Assembly (NCBI RefSeq): GCF_007725405.1
Contig: NZ_CP042163.1
Coordinates: 868,001-932,000, forward strand
Source of the DNA: Shouchella miscanthi
GTDB taxonomy: Bacteria > Bacillota > Bacilli > Bacillales > Bacillaceae_D
Length of the DNA: 64,000 bases
Direction of reading: 5' to 3'
Below the pieces are notes generated by a model that was not told where the DNA came from, searched no databases, and saw only the letters and a program-made list of their open reading frames with translations. Both the position numbers and the translations under genes were made by a program. Positions 50,174 to 58,300 of the stretch are shown here, piece after piece (position 1 is the first letter of the stretch; the number at the start of each line of letters is the position of its first letter).

Positions 50174-51064
50174 TGTTTTCATGTTCAAGTGGTCATAAGC
50201 GTTATTTTGTTCGCGTAACAAATTATAAAACGATAGTAGAGCAGCAAGCAGAAGTAGACTGGACCGTTTGGCTACATGATAAAGGGCTGGCTGCACCGGA
50301 AGTTCTGTTTTCGAAAAGAGATCGTTCAATTGAATCAATCACTTATAAAGATAAAGAAATACGCATGGTTGTATATCGGGCAGCACCAGGTGAGCATGCA
50401 AAAAAAAAAGGAATGGAATAAGGAGACGTTTGAACGATTAGGAGAAGAGATTGGACGGATTCATTCAATGTCTAAATTGTATCAAGGAAATACGCGGGCC
50501 ATTAATGATTGGCACATGAATGATGAATACAATTGGAGGAAATACATACCGAAAGTAGAAAAGAGAGTACGAGAGACAATGGAAAGCATTTTTCGTGATC
50601 TTGAAGCAGTGCCAAAAACGAACGATACATACGGACTCGTTCATGGAGATGTATGGTTGGAGAATGTTTTGGTAGAGAGTAATAAACTCACCCTTATTGA
50701 TTACCAAGATTGTGAGAAGCATTTTTTACTGTTTGATTTAGTTGTGCCGGTTTATAGTGCAATGGAATATTCCTTTGATGGAAATGGAAGCATTGTGGCA
50801 TATGTTCATGAGCTAACAAAAGCAATCTTTCAAGGATACGCTCGAGAATGCTCGCTACCGCCTTCTTATCTAGACCATCTGCTGCTTATGTTCCGATTAA
50901 AGGAAGTAGCGGATTACTTGCTCATGCATATCTATGGCCATGAGGTGCGAGGTGAAGAGGAAGAGCGTCTGTTTAATCTGTATCGCATAAAGATTGAACA
51001 AAATCATCTTCAGTACTTGATTACAAAGGAGCTTGTTGAGGAATTAAAAGCGTTAGCTGTCTAA
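50095..51064 (+). pseudogene. Phosphotransferase (APH family) with an A10 frameshift
   Basis: TTG 50095 behind AGGGAG opens EKLLKQALRESYELNMDQ through VVYRAAPGEHAKKK. At an A10 run (50400-50409) the frame shifts: A9 would continue KKKEWNKETFERLGEEIGRIH and give an uninterrupted kinase of about 323 codons ending at 51064. Downstream motifs are intact: GLVHGDVWLENVLV (catalytic HGD...N) and TLIDYQDC (metal Asp). Long A tracts permit polymerase slippage, so some functional protein could be made. The family phosphorylates antibiotics, sugars or other small alcohols. Confidence 0.8.
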
Positions 51065-51097
51065 GAGAAAAGGATCAGTCCCTTCTCTCTTAGAAGT

Positions 51098-51550
51098 TCA
51101 ATAGCCACGTTTGTTGCCTTTTTTCACTTCATTCCAGTCCACATCAATATTTTTACGCACGGTTTGAAGTAGGTTAAAGAGGGTTTCTACTTCGGTAGAT
51201 GATAACCCCTTTAAAGCGACCGCCTCTGAATGGTTATTTTCTCTAAGTAAAAATTGATACACCTCTTTTCCTCGCTTAGTGGGGAAAAGCTTTTTTATTT
51301 TTCGATTAGATGGATCTTCTTGTTTATAGATAAATCCTTGATTTTCCAGTTTCGTAATCGCTCTGGCTGCAGTCGTTCGATCCACTTTTAACATTTCGGC
51401 AATCTTTTCTTGAATAGACCCAGGGTGTTCATAAATTCGAATTAAGTAAAGGTATTGGCCCTTAGTGAGATCAATCTCTTTAAATTCAATATTGCTTATT
51501 GAATCAAGCGCACGAGCAATGGTTCCTATTTCGCGAAGAATTTCTTTCAT
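51098..51550 (-). CDS. MarR-family transcriptional regulator
   Basis: About 150 residues with the MarR winged helix (GQYLYLIRIYEHPGSIQEKIAEMLKVDRTTAARAITKLENQGFIYKQEDPSNRK). I start at ATG 51550 behind AAGGAG; longer readings would pass through the operator. It is divergent from a GNAT-MFS pair with a palindrome between, so repression of that unit by a ligand-responsive MarR is likely. Confidence 0.88.
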   Translation of the reverse strand: MKEILREIGTIARALDSISNIEFKEIDLTKGQYLYLIRIYEHPGSIQEKIAEMLKVDRTTAARAITKLENQGFIYKQEDPSNRKIKKLFPTKRGKEVYQFLLRENNHSEAVALKGLSSTEVETLFNLLQTVRKNIDVDWNEVKKGNKRGY

Positions 51551-51569
51551 AGAAAAACTCCTTTCATTT

Positions 51570-51589
51570 TTTGTTGCAAATACAACAAA
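51570..51589. promoter_or_regulatory. MarR operator candidate
   Basis: TTTGTTG-N6-CAACAAA is a 7-bp perfect inverted repeat between the divergent MarR and GNAT genes, 20 nt from the MarR start. Confidence 0.65.
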
Positions 51590-51640
51590 AATACGGTACG
51601 TTAGATTGAGAGTACATGAGAAAGAAATGAGGATTCGATT

Positions 51641-52075
51641 ATGACTAAACACATTATTGTTAATCAAGAACAGTTAGAGCTTGCTTTTTCTATTAGAAAG
51701 ACCGTTTTTGTTGACGAACAACATTGTCCAATAGAAGATGAATTTGACTCCTTTGATGATTTAACGTCCCCTTGTACACATGTTTTAGTTTATTATAACG
51801 AAAAACCAGTAGGTACGGGAAGAGTTCGTCAAGTAGAAGGAAAAGCGAAGTTAGAGCGAATTTGCCTGCTTAAAGAATACCGGAAGCACGGGTTAGGAAA
51901 AGAGATTATTGCGCTACTAGAGGAAATCGCTAGAGAAATGGGTTGTGTGAGAGCGCTTTTACATGGTCAAACACATGCAGAAGGATTTTATGAAAAGCTT
52001 GGTTACGTAACAACCTCTGACGTGTTTAAAGAAGATGGCATTCCTCACGTGAAAATGGAAAAAACGTTTCAATGA
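51641..52075 (+). CDS. GNAT-family N-acetyltransferase (ElaA-like)
   Basis: A 144-residue GNAT with the acetyl-CoA loop LKEYRKHGLGKEIIALLEEIA near residues 79-99 and HAEGFYEKLGY near 110. The N-terminal segment FSIRKTVFVDEQHCPIEDEFD is typical of the YjcF/ElaA group. GAGG lies 8 nt before the ATG. It ends 22 nt before the MFS gene, so both are probably under MarR control. Confidence 0.85.
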   Translation: MTKHIIVNQEQLELAFSIRKTVFVDEQHCPIEDEFDSFDDLTSPCTHVLVYYNEKPVGTGRVRQVEGKAKLERICLLKEYRKHGLGKEIIALLEEIAREMGCVRALLHGQTHAEGFYEKLGYVTTSDVFKEDGIPHVKMEKTFQ

Positions 52076-52097
52076 ATGAAAAAAGGAGGGGGGATGT

Positions 52098-53504
52098 ATG
52101 TCAGTTGAGTTCCTAACGCCCTTTCGAAAAAAGATGCTTGTTGTTTCCATTCTTTCAGCATCTTTTTTGTTTTTGCTCAATCAATTTTTGCTTATTACGG
52201 CATTTCCGCAAATTATGGAAGATTTCTCGATTAACGCGACCCAAGTACAGTGGTTAACCACGTCCTTTCTGTTAACGACAACAACGTTAATCCCAACAAT
52301 GGGTTATTTCATGGGAAGATTTCAAGCCCGTACGTTAACGTTCGTAGCCATTTCGTTCTTTATAATGGGAACCCTGTTAGCGATTTTCGCACAAACGTTT
52401 ACGCTTCTCATTGTAGCAAGAGTCATTCAAGCAGTTGGTGCTGGGATGATGCTTCCTCTCGTACAAACCATTCTCTTGCTCGTTTACCCAATTGAAAAAC
52501 GTGGCTATGCGATGGGCCTTATGACCATGGTTGTGAATGTAGCACCTGCAATAGGGCCGTCCATTGCAGGCTATGTCGTTGATTTATCAAGCTGGCGGTT
52601 TTTATTTTGGCTCGTGCTTCCCCTAGCGATTGCCCTTTTCGTCTTAAATAGTATATTCATGCAAAACATTACAGAGAAAGGGCAGGCGAGGTTAAGCATA
52701 CCGTCGCTGTTTTTCTCAGCCATTGGCTTTGCCGGTACCATTCTGGCGATAAGCAATTTCAGTGTGTACGGACTAGCCAGTATGTATGTGATCATACCTG
52801 CAGTAATCGGCATGCTAGCCCTAACGACGTTTATTTGGATACAACTTATATCTGATCAGCCGATGTTAAATTTGCGGCTATTTCGTTTAAAATGGTTTGT
52901 CCATGGTACGTTATTGTCGTTTGTCATTTCGATCTTACTGCTATCAACAGAAACCCTACTCCCGTTATTCATTCAAGATGTTCAAGAGCGGTCTGCTTTT
53001 ATTTCTGGTATGACCCTGTTGCCTGGCACATTGCTCCTATCAGTAACATCTTTTCTAGCTGGAAAGTGGTTTGATCAATACGGTGGCAAAGTACTCGGAA
53101 TCATTGGCTATTCTGTTATGGCCGTGACATTTATGTGGTTTGCGATAATGGGGGCAGACACAACTGTAATTGCTATGATTGTTTGTTTTAGCTTATTTAT
53201 GGGAGCCGTTGGGATTGTGATGACACCGGCAACTGCTATCGCCATGAATGCTTTAAAGCAAGAAGATCTTCCACATGGTACAGCTATCGTAAACACAGTC
53301 AAACAATTTGCAGCCGCTCTTGGCGTTACAATTTTAACTACTGTTGTAAGTATTCGAGCGGCACAGCCGGAATACTCTTATATTGAGGGAACATTAATGG
53401 GTCTCTCAATGGCTTTTGCTACAATGGGTGTTCTTTCCCTTATCGCTTTACTGCTTGTCCTCTTCACAAAAAATCGTAGTCGATCAAACAATACACTTTT
53501 GTAG
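52098..53504 (+). CDS. DHA2-family (EmrB/QacA) multidrug MFS transporter
   Basis: A 468-residue transporter with about 14 membrane segments, typical of DHA2. The first segment continues into NQFLLITAFPQIMEDFSINATQVQWLTTSFLLT, and motif C appears as GMMLPLVQTILLLVYP with NVAPAIGPSIAGYVVD. LmrB/MdtP-like drug efflux is the likely role. AAGGAGGGG lies before the ATG. Downstream of a GNAT gene and a divergent MarR gene. Confidence 0.88.
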   Translation: MSVEFLTPFRKKMLVVSILSASFLFLLNQFLLITAFPQIMEDFSINATQVQWLTTSFLLTTTTLIPTMGYFMGRFQARTLTFVAISFFIMGTLLAIFAQTFTLLIVARVIQAVGAGMMLPLVQTILLLVYPIEKRGYAMGLMTMVVNVAPAIGPSIAGYVVDLSSWRFLFWLVLPLAIALFVLNSIFMQNITEKGQARLSIPSLFFSAIGFAGTILAISNFSVYGLASMYVIIPAVIGMLALTTFIWIQLISDQPMLNLRLFRLKWFVHGTLLSFVISILLLSTETLLPLFIQDVQERSAFISGMTLLPGTLLLSVTSFLAGKWFDQYGGKVLGIIGYSVMAVTFMWFAIMGADTTVIAMIVCFSLFMGAVGIVMTPATAIAMNALKQEDLPHGTAIVNTVKQFAAALGVTILTTVVSIRAAQPEYSYIEGTLMGLSMAFATMGVLSLIALLLVLFTKNRSRSNNTLL

Positions 53505-53509
53505 GAGGG

Positions 53510-53541
53510 TACCCCAATGATTTTGTTGGGGTAATTTGTTT
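53510..53541 (+). terminator. Terminator of MFS gene
   Basis: TACCCCAA/TTGGGGTA arms are followed by ATTTGTTTAATT. Confidence 0.65.
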
Positions 53542-53605
53542 AATTAAAGATCGTTACAGGTGCGAGCTAATCTATTATAGTAAGTAGTGAAAGGGGAGAA
53601 ATAGA

Positions 53606-53875
53606 GTGAAGGAAAATGGAAATCGAGGCCTTTTAACGGCCATTTTAGTTTGTTTGATTTTACTTGTACTCGGCTTTGGTAATGGAGGGGCTGACTCTAG
53701 TTCTGAGTTCCCTCAGCAAATTGAAACATTCGCAAATGAAGATCAAGTGCTATCATTAGGGGAGGATAAAATCATTATACACACCAGCTACAATGAAATC
53801 ATTGTGCTACAGTGGAACCTTGATACGCAAACGTTCGAAAAGATTCAAACCTATGACTATTTCTTGGAAGAATAA
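53606..53875 (+). CDS. Small exported hypothetical protein, 89 aa
   Basis: The GTG start at 53606 follows AAGGGGAG. A hydrophobic segment at residues 10-26 (LLTAILVCLILLVLGFG) is followed by a polar region with short strands (DKIIIHTSYNEIIVLQWNLD), consistent with a signal-anchor plus a small extracellular domain. No family recognised. The 316 nt after it (53876-54191) contain only a GTCAAC/GTTGAC hairpin at 54020-54037 and no supported gene. Confidence 0.6.
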   Translation: MKENGNRGLLTAILVCLILLVLGFGNGGADSSSEFPQQIETFANEDQVLSLGEDKIIIHTSYNEIIVLQWNLDTQTFEKIQTYDYFLEE

Positions 53876-54191
53876 AAAGGTACACAAAGAAGTCGTTTCA
53901 TAATTGGTTTGAATGGGCGCTTGGATGACCTTTTCATCTGCGAAGAATTGGCGGAGAACGCTCCCGCATTAAAGCGTTACTCATCTAGATATCTGTTCGT
54001 TCTAAAGTCTTATTTTAGCGTCAACCTATTCGTTGACATGCGAATTGTCCGCTATCTTGTTTAAAAAAGGAACAAAAAGGGTATAAAAGTTAATTATTTT
54101 TAAAATATACTGTCTTTTTTTCTAGTTGTGTGCCACAATGTAGATACAGCAATTACTATCGGCTGAATAAATAGTAGGGAGGTCCCGTACA

Positions 54192-54374
54192 TTGTATAAA
54201 ATTATACGAATGTTAAACGGGGCAACAGAAACCCTTAAAGACACGAACAGCCAACTAGATAAGGTTTTTATTGATCCTGTTGCCGCGCAATCTTTGGCAA
54301 GTAAACTGAACAATCATCTTTACTCGAATGCTGAACGCTGGAAAGTAACGACTATTAATGGCGTTGATTATTAA
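54192..54374 (+). CDS. Small hypothetical protein, 60 aa
   Basis: The TTG start at 54192 lies 8 nt after AGGGAGGT. The product begins YKIIRMLNGATETLKD and contains FIDPVAAQSLASKLNNHLYSN; it is soluble, mixed alpha/beta in appearance. A terminator follows immediately, supporting an independent gene. No family recognised. Confidence 0.62.
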   Translation: MYKIIRMLNGATETLKDTNSQLDKVFIDPVAAQSLASKLNNHLYSNAERWKVTTINGVDY

Positions 54375-54381
54375 GATATAG

Positions 54382-54414
54382 AAGCAATTACAGTCTTATG
54401 TGATTGCTTTTTTT
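54382..54414 (+). terminator. Terminator of 60-aa gene
   Basis: AAGCAAT/ATTGCTT arms are followed by T7. Confidence 0.75.
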
Positions 54415-54442
54415 GTTTCACTGAAAAAGATTGTTTGTATAA

Positions 54443-54474
54443 AAAAAGCTAGCCCTTACACAGGCTAGCTTTTT
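54443..54474. terminator. Terminator of LysM/3D gene
   Basis: The 12-bp stem AAAAAGCTAGCC/GGCTAGCTTTTT lies just past the minus-strand gene; A and T tracts are within the stem on both strands. Confidence 0.8.
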
Positions 54475-54483
54475 GTGATGAAT

Positions 54484-55188
54484 TTATTCATAAACGTGGA
54501 TCGTTACGTTTTGACGACCGAAGTTTAATGCATCTTGACGTTCAGGCATAAAGAGGTCAATTTTGTTGCCATTAATTGCGCCACCAGTGTCACCAGCAAT
54601 CGCTTCTCCGTAGCCTTCCACATATACTTTGCTACCAAGTGGAATGACGTTTGGATCAACAGCAATGACTTTTTGATTCGGATTCGCTCTTAAATCAATG
54701 CCAGTAGCCGTTACGCCAGAGCAACCTTCACAAAATGCAGTATAAGCCGTAGCTTCCACACTCATTGTTGTTGTGCCCTCTGATTGTGTCGGCTCAGAAC
54801 TAGTGGATTCAGTTGAATTCGTTGTTTCAGTTGTTTCATTTGACGCTTCTGAAGAACTTGTCTCACTTGAAGCACTAGTCGATTCTGAATTCGTTGACTC
54901 AGCTGTAGCTGGTTCATTTGAAGCGGTTTGAGGTGCAGATTCATTTGATTGAATTTCACCTTTCACTTGACCTTGTTCACCTTCACCAGGCATTGTTAAT
55001 TGTTGGCCGATAAAGATTAAGTTCTTATCGTAAATGTCTGGATTTAATTCTACTATATTTTGTACGTCTGTTTGATGCTTGTTAGCAATCTGACTCAGTG
55101 TGTCTCCGCTTTTGACTTCATATGCAAATGCTGGAGTGGCAACAAGTATTGATCCTAAGACAGCAAGTGACGTTACTAATTTTTTCAT
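54484..55188 (-). CDS. Secreted LysM/3D-domain cell-wall hydrolase (YocH-like)
   Basis: A 234-residue exported protein: signal peptide (KKLVTSLAVLGSILVATPAFA), one LysM domain at about 22-66 (YEVKSGDTLSQIANKH), a Ser/Thr/Glu-rich linker at about 70-145, and a C-terminal 3D domain (VEATAYTAFCEGCSGVTATG, VIAVDPNVIPLGSKVYVEGYG, AGDTGGAINGNKIDLFM) whose conserved aspartates form the active site. This matches YocH-type muralytic enzymes of the WalRK regulon. GGGGAG precedes the ATG. Confidence 0.9.
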   Translation of the reverse strand: MKKLVTSLAVLGSILVATPAFAYEVKSGDTLSQIANKHQTDVQNIVELNPDIYDKNLIFIGQQLTMPGEGEQGQVKGEIQSNESAPQTASNEPATAESTNSESTSASSETSSSEASNETTETTNSTESTSSEPTQSEGTTTMSVEATAYTAFCEGCSGVTATGIDLRANPNQKVIAVDPNVIPLGSKVYVEGYGEAIAGDTGGAINGNKIDLFMPERQDALNFGRQNVTIHVYE

Positions 55189-55310
55189 ACTGTAAAACTC
55201 CCCTTATAATGTAGTATTCATCCCCAAGTAATGGAACTATGAAAATGTGTAAGATGAGTCGTTCTTGTGTGTAATTCCATTTTTATGCGGAATGTCTCTC
55301 GCAAGATCAA

Positions 55311-55339
55311 ACTATACAGAACATAGATAACTCTTTCAA
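55311..55339 (-). promoter_or_regulatory. Sigma-A promoter of the LysM/3D gene
   Basis: On the minus strand TTGAAA (55334-55339) and TATAGT (55311-55316) are spaced 17 nt, giving a leader of about 115 nt before the ATG. Confidence 0.68.
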
Positions 55340-55364
55340 CCCATTTTCCGCGAAGTAATGAACT

Positions 55365-55381
55365 TGTAAAATGACTGTAAT
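55365..55381 (+). promoter_or_regulatory. WalR-box candidate, proximal
   Basis: TGTAAAATGACTGTAAT fits TGTWAH-N5-TGTWAH exactly but faces away from the LysM/3D gene. It sits 26-42 bp upstream of the -35. Confidence 0.5.
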
Positions 55382-55464
55382 CCGCATAGGTACAGGGATT
55401 ATCCGTATTTGTACTGGGAACTATACTAGCAGTAGGACGTTCAGCGTGTTCGACAAAACCTGAT

Positions 55465-55481
55465 ATTACATAGATATTACA
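55465..55481 (-). promoter_or_regulatory. WalR-box candidate, distal
   Basis: TGTAATATCTATGTAAT on the minus strand fits TGTWAH-N5-TGTWAH exactly and has the same orientation as the gene, about 130 bp upstream of the -35. Other parts of the 594-nt gap 55189-55782 show no gene. Confidence 0.55.
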
Positions 55482-55746
55482 GGATAAAAGTCATGGGAAC
55501 GTGTAATTTCGACTTAAACTGGCAAAAAGAAGAGTATGCCACAAATACGATTTAATCGAGGCGTGTTTATACGATAAAAAAGTAAAAATGAACGTAGTAA
55601 TGATGAGGTTACAGAAATGCATGTGAGACTATTATTGAAGAAAAAGGAAATAAGCGAGAGTGAAGAGTAAACGAAACAGTCTTGAAAAATGACTGTGGAT
55701 GAAAGTGGGGAATACCCTTAGTTACGTGTCTTCTTACTAAAAAGGC

Positions 55747-55776
55747 AAAAAAAACACAACTCAGAAGAATTGTGTT
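55747..55776 (-). terminator. Terminator of DUF554 gene
   Basis: AACACAA/TTGTGTT arms read into T8 on the minus strand. Confidence 0.75.
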
Positions 55777-55782
55777 CGATCC

Positions 55783-56487
55783 TTACATAAGAAACCGTTG
55801 AAAAGAAACAACTAGAACGACAACGATAACAAGACTTGGGAGCAAGTTAGCAATTTTAACATTAATGACGTTTAATAGATTAAGCCCTATTGCAAGTATG
55901 AGAATACCTCCAATACAAGTAATCTCTGCGATAATCATATCCATTAGCATATCAGGTACAAAAGCATCGATTTGATTGGCCAACAACGTAATACTAGCTT
56001 GATAAAGAAATACAGGAATGGCTGCAAATAATACGCCGATCCCTAATGTTGAAGAGATAATAAGCGCAGAAAAGCCATCAATAGACGACTTTGTAAATAA
56101 TAAACTATGGTCACCTCGAAGTGCTGCTTCAAGTGGTCCAATAATAGCCATTGCTCCTGTTGCAAAAATAAGTGTAGAGCTAACAAAAGCTTGAGCTACA
56201 TTACCTTGGCTGTTTTTACCAATTTTAGTACCTAACCATTGACCGAGCTGATTTAAACGTTCATCAATTTGGAGCCAGCAACCGAGTAATGCCCCACTTG
56301 TCAAGCTTATAATGATAATAAGGAAATTCTCCCCTGTTACAGCCATTTGAATCCCAATGACAATTAAAGCAAGAGAGAGTGCTTGCATAACGAGCTTACT
56401 TATATCCTCGGGTACGTTTCGAATTCGTACACCAATTAATGAAGCAACAGCAATGGCTGCTGCATTAATAATCGTTCCTAATAACAT
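55783..56487 (-). CDS. DUF554 membrane protein (YqgA/YdfK-like)
   Basis: About 234 residues with six to seven membrane segments and the DUF554 pattern: LLGTIINAAAIAVASLIGV at the start, LALIVIGIQMAV, SGALLGCWLQID, then FVSSTLIFATGAMAIIGPLEAAL and KSSIDGFSALIISSTLGIGVLFAAIPVFLYQ. Function unknown. I start at ATG 56487 (GAGG upstream); ORF extensions beyond it lack a site. Confidence 0.83.
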   Translation of the reverse strand: MLLGTIINAAAIAVASLIGVRIRNVPEDISKLVMQALSLALIVIGIQMAVTGENFLIIIISLTSGALLGCWLQIDERLNQLGQWLGTKIGKNSQGNVAQAFVSSTLIFATGAMAIIGPLEAALRGDHSLLFTKSSIDGFSALIISSTLGIGVLFAAIPVFLYQASITLLANQIDAFVPDMLMDMIIAEITCIGGILILAIGLNLLNVINVKIANLLPSLVIVVVLVVSFQRFLM

Positions 56488-56711
56488 TTCACGCCTCATT
56501 CCATCTAGCAATGCTTCATTATAGCAAATTCGTTTAGCATGTTAAAGTGATTCTGAATGCTAAAGAGTATTCAGTTAATTAGTAGAATGAAGGGCAATTT
56601 TTTGGAACACTAGAAGATGCGTTTACTGTAACTGAATAAAAAAATCTCTCCTGCAATCAACAGTTTTTATGATTGGCCATGGTCATTCTGAACGTTCGGA
56701 TAAAAAAGATA

Positions 56712-56740
56712 TTGCTAAATAGAAACCTGCCCTATATAAT
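56712..56740 (+). promoter_or_regulatory. Sigma-A promoter of the sugar ABC operon
   Basis: TTGCTA at 56712-56717 and TATAAT at 56735-56740 with 17-nt spacing; start predicted near 56747, inside the LacI-type operator. Confidence 0.68.
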
Positions 56741-56743
56741 TAT

Positions 56744-56763
56744 TTACGAAAGCGGTTTCGTAA
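56744..56763. promoter_or_regulatory. LacI-family operator at the transcription start
   Basis: TTACGAAA-GCGG-TTTCGTAA is an 8-bp inverted repeat directly after the -10, the expected position for a repressor site of the LacI gene at the end of this operon. Confidence 0.7.
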
Positions 56764-56821
56764 AAGTTTTACAGCGATTATTACTTATTAAGTAGTTTCA
56801 CGGCTGTAGATAGACTTTCAT

Positions 56822-56835
56822 TGTAAGCGCTTAAT
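56822..56835. promoter_or_regulatory. cre-like site 1
   Basis: TGTAAGCGCTTAAT matches the cre consensus at 13 of 14 positions; downstream of the promoter, fitting a CcpA roadblock or a LacI auxiliary site. Confidence 0.55.
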
Positions 56836-56848
56836 TAAAACTCTTTTC

Positions 56849-56862
56849 CGAAAGCGCTTTCT
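56849..56862. promoter_or_regulatory. cre-like/LacI-like site 2
   Basis: CGAAAGCGCTTTCT contains the perfect 12-bp palindrome GAAAGCGCTTTC; 27 bp from site 1. Confidence 0.5.
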
Positions 56863-56905
56863 GACGGTCTTTTATACAGTAATCAATCAATGAATAGAGG
56901 GGGAA

Positions 56906-58219
56906 ATGGCAATGAAAAAATGGTTAATGTACAGCGCAGCACCTTTATTATCAGTAACTTTATTAGCGGCTTGTGGTGGTTCAGACGGTGATGATGGCAG
57001 TAGTAGTGAAAGTGTAGAAGGAGAAACAACGAGCGAAACGATCGGCTCAGGGGATATTGAATTGGTTTTTTGGGAGTTTGGAAATACTGGCTACGATAAA
57101 TTAATTGAGGAATATGTAGAAGAAAATCCAGATATTACCATTAATCTTCAAAATAGCGATATGAATGATATGCATGATAATTTGTTTACATCGATTTCTG
57201 CTGATACTGGCGCACCTGATATTGCGATGATCGAGGAAGCGCAAATTGAACGCTACCGTACAGCGGAAGATTCATTCAACAACTTGTATGACCTAGGTGC
57301 TGGAGATGTCCAAGATGAATTTTTAGACTGGGTCTGGAACAATAGTGAAAATGCATCTGGTGATTTTGTGTTTGGTTTGCCAACTGACATTGGTCCGACC
57401 GTTATGTTTTATCGTACAGACGTGTTTGAAGAGGCAGGTTTTGACTCTTCTCCTGAAGCTGTTTCTGAATTAATTCCAACGTGGGATGCTTATAAAGAAG
57501 TGGCTTTGCAAATCTATGAGGAAACTGGAAAGCTTATGACAGATGCAGGTGAGCTTATTTACAATGCGAGAAGAGACCAAGCTTCCCAGCAATACTTCAA
57601 TACTGATGAAGAATTAATTATAGATGATCATCCAGAGATACGTGAAGCTTATAACTATACAGCTGATTTCTTTGATCAAGACTTAGCAGGAGATATTCCG
57701 CTATGGACACCAGAGTGGTTTGCAGGTATGGCTGATGGTTCTTATGCAACGATGCTTGCTCCAGCTTGGATGCAAGGGGTGATTAAAGACAACAGCCCTG
57801 AAGAAGGTGTGTGGTCGATTACAACGATGCCAGAAGGTGCAGGAAACTGGGGAGGATCGTTTTTGACGATTCCAAGTGAATCTGAGCATGCAGAAGAAGC
57901 ATATGCGTTTATTTCGTGGTTAACAGCTCCAGAGCAGCAACTAAAATCATTTTTGGATTATGGACTGTTCCCTTCAGCCCCAGCGGTGTATGAAATGGAC
58001 GAATTCATTAATTATGAAGATTCATATTTCGGAGGAATTCCAACAGCACAAGTATTCTCAGAAGCAGCTCAGCAAGTTATTCCGGTTTATAAAGGACGCA
58101 ACTATTATTCGATTGATGATGTCATAAAAGAAGCATTAGATAACGTATCTGCTGGTGATGATCGCGATGAAGAATGGTCGGCTTCTTTAGATACGATAGA
58201 TCGTATTTTAGCCCGTTAA
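56906..58219 (+). CDS. Carbohydrate ABC transporter substrate-binding lipoprotein
   Basis: A 437-residue CUT1-family solute-binding protein. The signal ends in lipobox LLAAC, followed by an Asp/Ser-rich spacer, then the family body: IELVFWEFGNTGYDKLIEEY, PDIAMIEEAQIERY, PTDIGPTVMFYRTDVFEEAGF, EEAYAFISWLTAPEQQ. It captures an oligosaccharide outside the membrane for the two permeases that follow. No ATPase gene is in the operon, as usual for CUT1 systems served by a shared MsmX. GAGGGGG lies before the ATG. Confidence 0.9.
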   Translation: MAMKKWLMYSAAPLLSVTLLAACGGSDGDDGSSSESVEGETTSETIGSGDIELVFWEFGNTGYDKLIEEYVEENPDITINLQNSDMNDMHDNLFTSISADTGAPDIAMIEEAQIERYRTAEDSFNNLYDLGAGDVQDEFLDWVWNNSENASGDFVFGLPTDIGPTVMFYRTDVFEEAGFDSSPEAVSELIPTWDAYKEVALQIYEETGKLMTDAGELIYNARRDQASQQYFNTDEELIIDDHPEIREAYNYTADFFDQDLAGDIPLWTPEWFAGMADGSYATMLAPAWMQGVIKDNSPEEGVWSITTMPEGAGNWGGSFLTIPSESEHAEEAYAFISWLTAPEQQLKSFLDYGLFPSAPAVYEMDEFINYEDSYFGGIPTAQVFSEAAQQVIPVYKGRNYYSIDDVIKEALDNVSAGDDRDEEWSASLDTIDRILAR

Positions 58220-58300
58220 TCGTTGCGATTTTAGGGTGGCTCTCATGTTAATGAGTCATCCTTTTTACTACTCTTAAAAAACCAGTAGGGAGGTTTAACG

